20,063 nt of DNA, taken from NCBI GenBank assembly GCA_049700035.1, contig JBNAWC010000020.1, positions 1 to 20,063 of the forward strand, read 5' to 3'. How positions within the stretch are numbered: position 1 is the first letter of the stretch; each line of letters begins with the position of its first letter. The notes under the pieces are model-generated. The model was not told the DNA's origin and did no database searches. It saw only the letters and a list, made by a program, of their open reading frames with translations. The stretch comes from JAVZLQ01 sp049700035. GTDB taxonomy: Archaea > Thermoproteota > Bathyarchaeia > Bathyarchaeales > Bathycorpusculaceae. The translations under genes and the position numbers were made by a program. Of the stretch, positions 16,022 through 20,063 are shown piece by piece.

Positions 16022-16046
16022 AAAGAGAAAGGAGGAGAGGAGAAGG
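16022..16046 (-). terminator. Pyrimidine tract after the small membrane protein gene
   Basis: Read on the minus strand, the bases after the TGA are almost purely C and T for 25 positions (CTTCTCCTCTCC and onwards, ending in a T-rich part). Pyrimidine-rich tracts serve as archaeal terminators. On the plus strand this is a purine run including GGAGG, but no good start codon follows at the right distance. Confidence 0.35.
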
Positions 16047-16265
16047 TCACCTTTCTGAAGGCCCTGTTATGTAGGCCCAAACGCTGACAAGTACAAGCGT
16101 CAGAACTGCACCTGCAAATCCTGATAGGAGATATCTGGCATTGAGGAAAGCGGGCAGTATGGCTGTGAGCGCGGGTATGACGTATGTTGCTGTTAGGTCT
16201 GCGATTACTCCGGCAATGAATCCTAAAACGGCTACTAACGTGAATACTTTAAGTCTTTCACCCAT
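16047..16265 (-). CDS. Small membrane protein with two helices, unknown function
   Basis: The 72-residue protein begins MGERLKVFTLVAVLGFIAG and has hydrophobic segments at about 7-38 and 45-67, leaving both ends probably on the same side. A perfect ribosome binding site, AGGTGA, lies six bases before ATG 16265, which makes it a convincing gene despite its size. I do not recognise the family. It diverges from the Cdv division operon across 225 bases, so shared control with cell division is possible but unproven. Confidence 0.7.
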   Translation of the reverse strand: MGERLKVFTLVAVLGFIAGVIADLTATYVIPALTAILPAFLNARYLLSGFAGAVLTLVLVSVWAYITGPSER

Positions 16266-16490
16266 CTGTTTTCACCTTTGCTTAAAATCAATTTAAGCCT
16301 CTTTTTAGTTTAACTTACACATTTTTGTTTATTACCAAAAAATGGCCAATATAGCCTTTAATCTGGAAAATTAAAGCCTAAAGGGGATTTTGCTTTGACA
16401 TATAGCTCTACGTATATACATGCATATTTCCATCATATTAAAAATGTATAAGACAAGTTTACGCGTCCTTCTCTTTTCGGAGGAATAAAC
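16266..16490. promoter_or_regulatory. Divergent control region upstream of the Cdv cluster
   Basis: This AT-rich gap serves the small membrane protein (minus) and the Cdv genes (plus). For the Cdv genes, CATATTAAAAATG around 16434-16446 is a likely TATA region. GGAGG at 16479-16483, seven bases before TTG 16491, is the ribosome binding site that fixes the start. For the minus gene, the CTTAAATT-like stretch around 16290 read in reverse is the TATA candidate. Between them, 16409-16425 packs three overlapping or adjoining short palindromes (TACGTA, GTATATAC, ATGCAT), a candidate regulator site. Confidence 0.45.
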
Positions 16491-17170
16491 TTGTCTGAAC
16501 GATTTAATAGAAAATGGGAAAGCAGAAAAGACGAGCAACCACTTACAAACCGCATTAAAGAAGCTGTGAGACCACCAGGTCCACTAAAGCCACGACTGGA
16601 CTTCGCGGTTAGACGCATTGAGCTACAAATCCAGAAGCTGGACCAAGCGACAGAAAGGTTCAGTCAAAGAGACAAGGCGATATTTGCAAGGATAGTTGAC
16701 GCCTACACAAAGCATGACACTGCACGTGCAAATGTATTTGCAAATGAATTGGCAGAAATTCGTAAAATGGAAAAGCTTATTATGAACGCGCGACTTGNNN
16801 NNNNNNNCGACTTGCACTTGAACAAATAGTGCTAAGATTACGAACAGTATCAGAACTTGGAGATGTAGTATCAACACTTGGACCAGCAGTTGGCGTTTTA
16901 AGATCTGTTAGAGCTGGACTTGCAAGCGTTTTTCCAGAAGCAGAAAATGAGTTGGGCGAGATAGGAAACTTGCTGAGCGGTATAATGATCGAAGCTGGGC
17001 AAAGTTCAGGGATGACGCTTAACTTTGACGCTGTAAATGAGGATGCGCAGAAAATTCTCACAGAGGCAGCAACAGTTGCGGAGCAAAGAATCAAGGAAAA
17101 GTTCCCAGAGCTACCGCCTGGAATACCAACAATCCCAATAGGAGAGAAGCAGCCTACGGAGACCTCTTAA
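16491..17170 (+). CDS. Short ESCRT-III paralog of CdvB, interrupted by an assembly gap
   Basis: ESCRT-III proteins polymerise on the inner membrane and drive division. The two apparent halves, split at a run of ten Ns, form one protein. The heptamer CGACTTG is present on both sides of the Ns; dropping the Ns and one copy (17 bases) restores a single 220-residue frame reading MNARLALEQIVLRLRTVSEL across the join. This matches the CdvB paralog downstream (VEIAIERVILRLETIKEL) position by position. Helices alpha1-alpha5 of the core occupy about 35-150. A proline-rich tail, FPELPPGIPTIP, resembles the MIM2 motif that binds the MIT domain of Vps4/CdvC. There is no winged helix, so it corresponds to the short CdvB1/B2/B3-type proteins. 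Start TTG 16491 is set by GGAGG seven bases upstream. It lies 19 bases before cdvA. Confidence 0.9.
16798..16807. other. Scaffold gap of ten Ns flanked by a duplicated heptamer
   Basis: Ten undetermined bases are flanked by CGACTTG at 16791-16797 and again at 16808-16814. The fixed gap length and repeated ends indicate two contigs that actually overlap by seven bases. The gap is not real missing sequence. Confidence 0.9.
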
Positions 17171-17189
17171 GACTGGAGGGATTTATGGC

Positions 17190-17906
17190 ATGTCACAAAA
17201 CCCCAATTTCTTTCTTTCAATTGGAAAGCCAGTTAAAGATGAATATGGGCGTATAGTTGGCAAAGTGGCTTCTTTTGCATTAACTCCAAGCGGAAAATTT
17301 GATGCTGTCTATATTGAACTTAGCGACGGCAAATTCTTGAAAAACTCTGTTGAATATTTGAGGTTTGACGGCGACAACGTCACATTGGTATCAAAAATTA
17401 AGCTGAGAACTAATGTCCTTTGCGACCAAATTCCGCTTTTGTGGCGTAAAGACCAAGCGCTTAAGGAACTAGCTGAAAAGAAAAAGATTTCAGAGGAACT
17501 CTATCAGGAACTGCACAACAATTTTGAAGGAGCACTGAACCAGCTTAAGAGCGAAGCACAAGCGCTGATAAATGAAATTGACAGAGAAATTGCCAAGTGC
17601 GTCGAAGCAACAAAGGAACTCAATTATGCACTTGTAAACCTAGAAATTGAACATGAAATAGGTCAAATTAACGACCAATCTTATAGCACGGCATTCTCGC
17701 TAATACAGGAGAACTTGAGGAGAGTTAATGCCGAAAAAGGCGATTTAGAACAAATGAAAAGCAAACTTTCAAACATCGTGCTTGGAGAAAATCCAAACCC
17801 AAAAGTCGAAGAACCTGCAAAACCTAGTATAACAGAGGCTTCGCCTGAGCTACCAGAACCGCCAGTTGTTGTTTACGTGAAGGAAATCGGAAAAGTAGGC
17901 ATGTAA
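17190..17906 (+). CDS. cdvA: CdvA, cell division scaffold protein
   Basis: CdvA is the archaea-specific membrane- or DNA-associated protein that recruits CdvB to mid-cell. The 238-residue protein shows the expected order: an N-terminal PRC-barrel-like domain at about 1-75 (IGKPVKDEYGRIVGKVASFAL, then LSDGKFLKNSVEYLRF), a coiled coil at about 85-200, and a proline-rich linker (PSITEASPELPEPP). It ends in a hydrophobic tail, VVVYVKEIGKVGM, where CdvA carries the ESCRT-III-binding peptide that pairs with the CdvB winged helix. GGAGGG ends nine bases before ATG 17190; the ATG at 17185 is out of frame. It sits between two ESCRT-III genes, which supports the assignment. PRC-barrel proteins occur in other contexts, but the coiled coil, tail and position leave little doubt. 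Confidence 0.9.
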   Translation: MSQNPNFFLSIGKPVKDEYGRIVGKVASFALTPSGKFDAVYIELSDGKFLKNSVEYLRFDGDNVTLVSKIKLRTNVLCDQIPLLWRKDQALKELAEKKKISEELYQELHNNFEGALNQLKSEAQALINEIDREIAKCVEATKELNYALVNLEIEHEIGQINDQSYSTAFSLIQENLRRVNAEKGDLEQMKSKLSNIVLGENPNPKVEEPAKPSITEASPELPEPPVVVYVKEIGKVGM

Positions 17907-17949
17907 TTTAGATGGTAGGCGGGCGGAGGGAAAAGCTATTAGAGGATTT

Positions 17950-18831
17950 ATGCGTTCCAACCCTCCACTCCGCGAAGTAATTGTTAAGTCAATACAGACG
18001 CTTAAAATTCAGCATGGAAAGCTTGAACAGGCAAGTTTTAGGCTTAAAGAGCGAGACAGAATACTTTTCCAGACATGCGTTAAAGCCTTAAACAACAAGA
18101 ATAAAGAAAGGGCGGCAATTTGCGCTAACGAGATTGCTGAAGTTCGGAAGCTTCTGAAGTTCCTTTATAACGTGGAAATAGCAATCGAACGTGTCATCCT
18201 TAGACTCGAAACAATAAAGGAGTTAAGCGACATAGTTATCGACTTGAAGCCAGCTTTAAAGATTCTTCAAGGAGTCTCGCAACAACTTTTTGAGCTATTG
18301 CCTGACGTTAGTGCTGAGTTGAACAAGGTTAGCGAAGAAATAAATGAAACACTTTATTCAACGCGCCTAAACGCCGACGAATCCATAATACCAGTAAACA
18401 TAAAGACGCCGGAGGGCGAAGAAGTGTTAAAAGAGGTTTCGGGTTTCCTTGAAAGAAAAATTGCGGAGAAGCTCCCTGAACCGCCCGCAACCCTTGAAAT
18501 TCCACAAGAAGAGAAAGCAGCGTTAAAGCAGCTTGTTGCTTTAACAGCTAGTTGTTCACAAGCGGTAAGCCAAGAAAACGTTGAAGAGGCGGATAAGAAC
18601 TCTTCCACCCTCCTTTCTTTTAGAAAGGCTGAAATTCAGGAAATTTCCCTTAAAGTTGAAAACTCATCCTTGGAAGATTTACTTCTTGAATACATTAAGA
18701 AGTGTAATGGTGAAATCGACATGAGAAGATGCTCTGTTGATTTGAAGGCTTCACGTGAAGAAATTGAGAAGGCTCTTGAAAGTTTGGATTCTAAGGGCAA
18801 GATTAAAATTGAACTGAAGGCTGAGGGGTGA
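17950..18831 (+). CDS. cdvB: CdvB, ESCRT-III protein with MIM2-like motif and winged helix
   Basis: The 293-residue protein has the ESCRT-III helical core at about 10-145, with a basic alpha1 (VKSIQTLKIQHGKLEQASFR) and the conserved alpha2-alpha3 run NKNKERAAICANEIAEVRKL. Then a linker and LPEPPATLEIP at about 175-185, a MIM2-like proline motif for the MIT domain of CdvC. Residues about 240-293 (LEDLLLEYIKKCNGEIDMRR and onwards) form a winged helix, the part that binds the CdvA tail in Sulfolobus. Possession of this domain separates it from the short paralog encoded at 16491. The weak AGAGGA motif lies three bases before ATG 17950. Its stop TGA overlaps or closely precedes the start of cdvC, indicating coupled translation. 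Confidence 0.92.
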   Translation: MRSNPPLREVIVKSIQTLKIQHGKLEQASFRLKERDRILFQTCVKALNNKNKERAAICANEIAEVRKLLKFLYNVEIAIERVILRLETIKELSDIVIDLKPALKILQGVSQQLFELLPDVSAELNKVSEEINETLYSTRLNADESIIPVNIKTPEGEEVLKEVSGFLERKIAEKLPEPPATLEIPQEEKAALKQLVALTASCSQAVSQENVEEADKNSSTLLSFRKAEIQEISLKVENSSLEDLLLEYIKKCNGEIDMRRCSVDLKASREEIEKALESLDSKGKIKIELKAEG

Positions 18832-18836
18832 AAATC

Positions 18837-19994
18837 GTGAGCGCTTCTCAAGAGTTGGAGAAAAACGCAACCGCGTATGCGTTGGAAGCCGTTAGACTTG
18901 ATAAGCAAGGTTCCAAGGGTATGGCGATAACAATGTATCAGAAGGCGATTGAAAGCCTTCTAAAGCTTGTTCAGCTCTACCCAGAGTACAGTCTAAACAA
19001 GATTTACATACAGAGGGCAATAGCCTACCAAGAGCGAATAAAGGCGCTACAAGGCGCAGTTGCACCAGTTCAACCTCAAGAAGAGAGAAGCGTTGAAGGA
19101 GCGAAAACTGAAGAGGGAAAGTCAAGCTACGAAGAACTTGTCGTGACAGAAAAGCCTAATGTGAAATGGGACGAGGTTGTTGGACTTGAAAGCGCAAAAA
19201 AAGCTGTAAAAGAAGCGATAGTCTATCCAGTTCAGAGACCAGATCTGTTTCCGCTTGGATGGCCTAGGGGAATCCTCTTGTTTGGTCCTCCTGGTTGTGG
19301 GAAGACTTTGTTGGCTGCTGCTGTTGCAACGGAGATAGATGCAACATTCATTTCTATTGACGCTGCTTCGATAATGTCTAAGTGGCTTGGTGAGGCTGAG
19401 CAGAATGTTGCTAAGCTTTTTAATTCTGCTAGGAAGTCAGCAAATAATGGAAAGCCAGCAATCGTGTTTATTGACGAGTTGGATTCTCTGATGGGTAAGC
19501 ACTCAAACGAGGTTGGAGGAGAGGTTCGCGTTAGAAACCAATTCCTAAAGGAGATGGATGGTGTTGTTGATAAGGGCAAGAAGCTTCATGTTTACGTTAT
19601 TGGGGCCACGAACAAGCCTTGGGATTTGGACTGGGCGTTCATAAGAAGATTCCAAAAAAGAATCCTTGTACCGCTCCCAGACCACCACACACGTTTGATG
19701 ATGTTTAAACTTTACACAAACAATTTGAGGCTGGCAGAAGACGTTGACTTGCACGAGTTAGCTAGGCTTTCTGAAGGCTTTTCTGGAAGCGACATAAGAG
19801 ATGTTTGCCAAGCAGCCCAGTTGAAGGTTATAGGAGAATTCTTTGAGTCTGGACAAGCGATAAACAAGCAAGCCAAGCCTAGGGGTTTAACAATGGATGA
19901 TTTCAGGCAAATATTGGAGGATAGGAAGCCAAGTGTTTCCCTTGAGATGCTAGGCTTGTATAACAGGTGGTTTGAAGCTTTCAAAGCGCTTTAG
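18837..19994 (+). CDS. cdvC: CdvC, Vps4-type AAA ATPase
   Basis: CdvC disassembles and remodels ESCRT-III filaments during the final cut between daughter cells. The N-terminal 75 residues form a three-helix MIT domain (LEKNATAYALEAVRLDKQGS, then MAITMYQKAIESLLKLVQLY), followed by a variable linker. The AAA domain has Walker A GPPGCGKT near 150-157, Walker B IVFIDELDS near 209-217, a sensor-type GATNKPWDLD and arginines in FIRRFQKRI. The C-terminal helix EMLGLYNRWFEAFKAL is typical of Vps4. Two GTG starts are possible: 18828, overlapping the cdvB stop by four bases, and 18837, with GAGGGG eight bases before it. I prefer 18837. Either start leaves all domains intact. The length of about 385 residues fits the family. 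Confidence 0.95.
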   Translation: MSASQELEKNATAYALEAVRLDKQGSKGMAITMYQKAIESLLKLVQLYPEYSLNKIYIQRAIAYQERIKALQGAVAPVQPQEERSVEGAKTEEGKSSYEELVVTEKPNVKWDEVVGLESAKKAVKEAIVYPVQRPDLFPLGWPRGILLFGPPGCGKTLLAAAVATEIDATFISIDAASIMSKWLGEAEQNVAKLFNSARKSANNGKPAIVFIDELDSLMGKHSNEVGGEVRVRNQFLKEMDGVVDKGKKLHVYVIGATNKPWDLDWAFIRRFQKRILVPLPDHHTRLMMFKLYTNNLRLAEDVDLHELARLSEGFSGSDIRDVCQAAQLKVIGEFFESGQAINKQAKPRGLTMDDFRQILEDRKPSVSLEMLGLYNRWFEAFKAL

Positions 19995-20007
19995 TGAGGG
20001 GGTTATT

Positions 20008-20063
20008 GTGAAATTGGATGTCGGGTGGAAAGGTTTAGAGAGTTTTGTTCTCCTTTTTATTGC
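20008..20063 (+). CDS. Start of an unidentified gene, cut off by the window end
   Basis: GTG 20008 follows GAGGGGG by five bases and opens MKLDVGWKGLESFVLLFI, which runs off the end. It lies 13 bases after cdvC, so it would belong to the Cdv transcript. The hydrophobic FVLLFI may begin a membrane segment. Too little is visible to name it. Confidence 0.4.
   Translation, partial: MKLDVGWKGLESFVLLFI

Noticed and set aside
16829..17170. A separate 113-residue ORF as an independent gene
   Set aside because: It is the second half of the ESCRT-III paralog; the frame change is caused by the ten Ns and the duplicated heptamer.
1..20063. CRISPR array, insertion sequence, tRNA or rRNA
   Set aside because: No regularly spaced repeats, transposase motifs, terminal inverted repeats, cloverleaf pattern or rRNA-like sequence were seen by eye. 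A tRNA scan was not possible here.

Overview
The window looks like chromosomal DNA of an archaeon. It carries an NreA-type DNA repair protein, EndoMS/NucS, an archaeal-size family I pyrophosphatase, an Lhr-type helicase, an HdrA-MvhD fusion and a complete Cdv (archaeal ESCRT) cell division cluster that includes CdvA. CdvA together with CdvB and CdvC points to the TACK superphylum rather than Euryarchaeota or Asgard archaea. Adding the heterodisulfide-reductase module, a Bathyarchaeia-like member is my best guess, but that is inference. Promoters are archaeal (TATA boxes, often short leaders), many genes have GGAGG-like ribosome binding sites, and GTG and TTG starts are common. The 10-N gap at 16798-16807 shows this is a scaffolded, probably metagenomic, assembly.

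Layout. Positions 1-1044 hold the end of nreA. Positions 1149-1897 hold two gene remnants of unrelated families (the start of a membrane protein and the end of a CPA1 Na+/H+ antiporter), joined at a 14-bp perfect palindrome. A 17-codon lysine-rich ORF with its own TATA box and ribosome binding site follows. Next is a 541-residue coiled-coil protein of unknown function. On the minus strand, nucS, a UPF0282-type metallo-beta-lactamase-fold gene and ppa form an apparent operon (6075 to 3778). Diverging from it is a small SAM methyltransferase. A six-cluster polyferredoxin and an HdrA-MvhD fusion form a redox operon (6790-10149). The minus strand then holds an APC permease, an Lhr helicase with a zinc motif and a helix-hairpin-helix, a membrane PH-like protein and a stand-alone class II glutamine amidotransferase. 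The last part (16491-19994) is the division cluster: short ESCRT-III paralog, CdvA, CdvB and CdvC/Vps4. A 72-residue membrane protein diverges from it, and a cut-off ORF begins after it.

How the genes work together. The Cdv genes form a self-contained module. CdvA probably recruits CdvB through its C-terminal tail and CdvB's winged helix. The proline-rich MIM2-like motifs in both ESCRT-III proteins are the likely docking sites for the MIT domain of CdvC. The polyferredoxin and HdrA-MvhD probably form a soluble electron-transfer or electron-confurcating unit; no hdrB or hdrC lies beside it. NreA and NucS both fit PCNA-linked genome maintenance.

The most useful results are these. (1) The apparent frameshift in the first ESCRT-III gene is a scaffolding artefact: a 7-base overlap was written twice around ten Ns, and collapsing it restores one 220-residue protein. 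(2) The palindrome at the fusion of two truncated genes marks a deletion or a misassembly. (3) A tiny lysine-rich ORF appears to be an independent gene. I saw no rRNA, tRNA, CRISPR array or insertion sequence.
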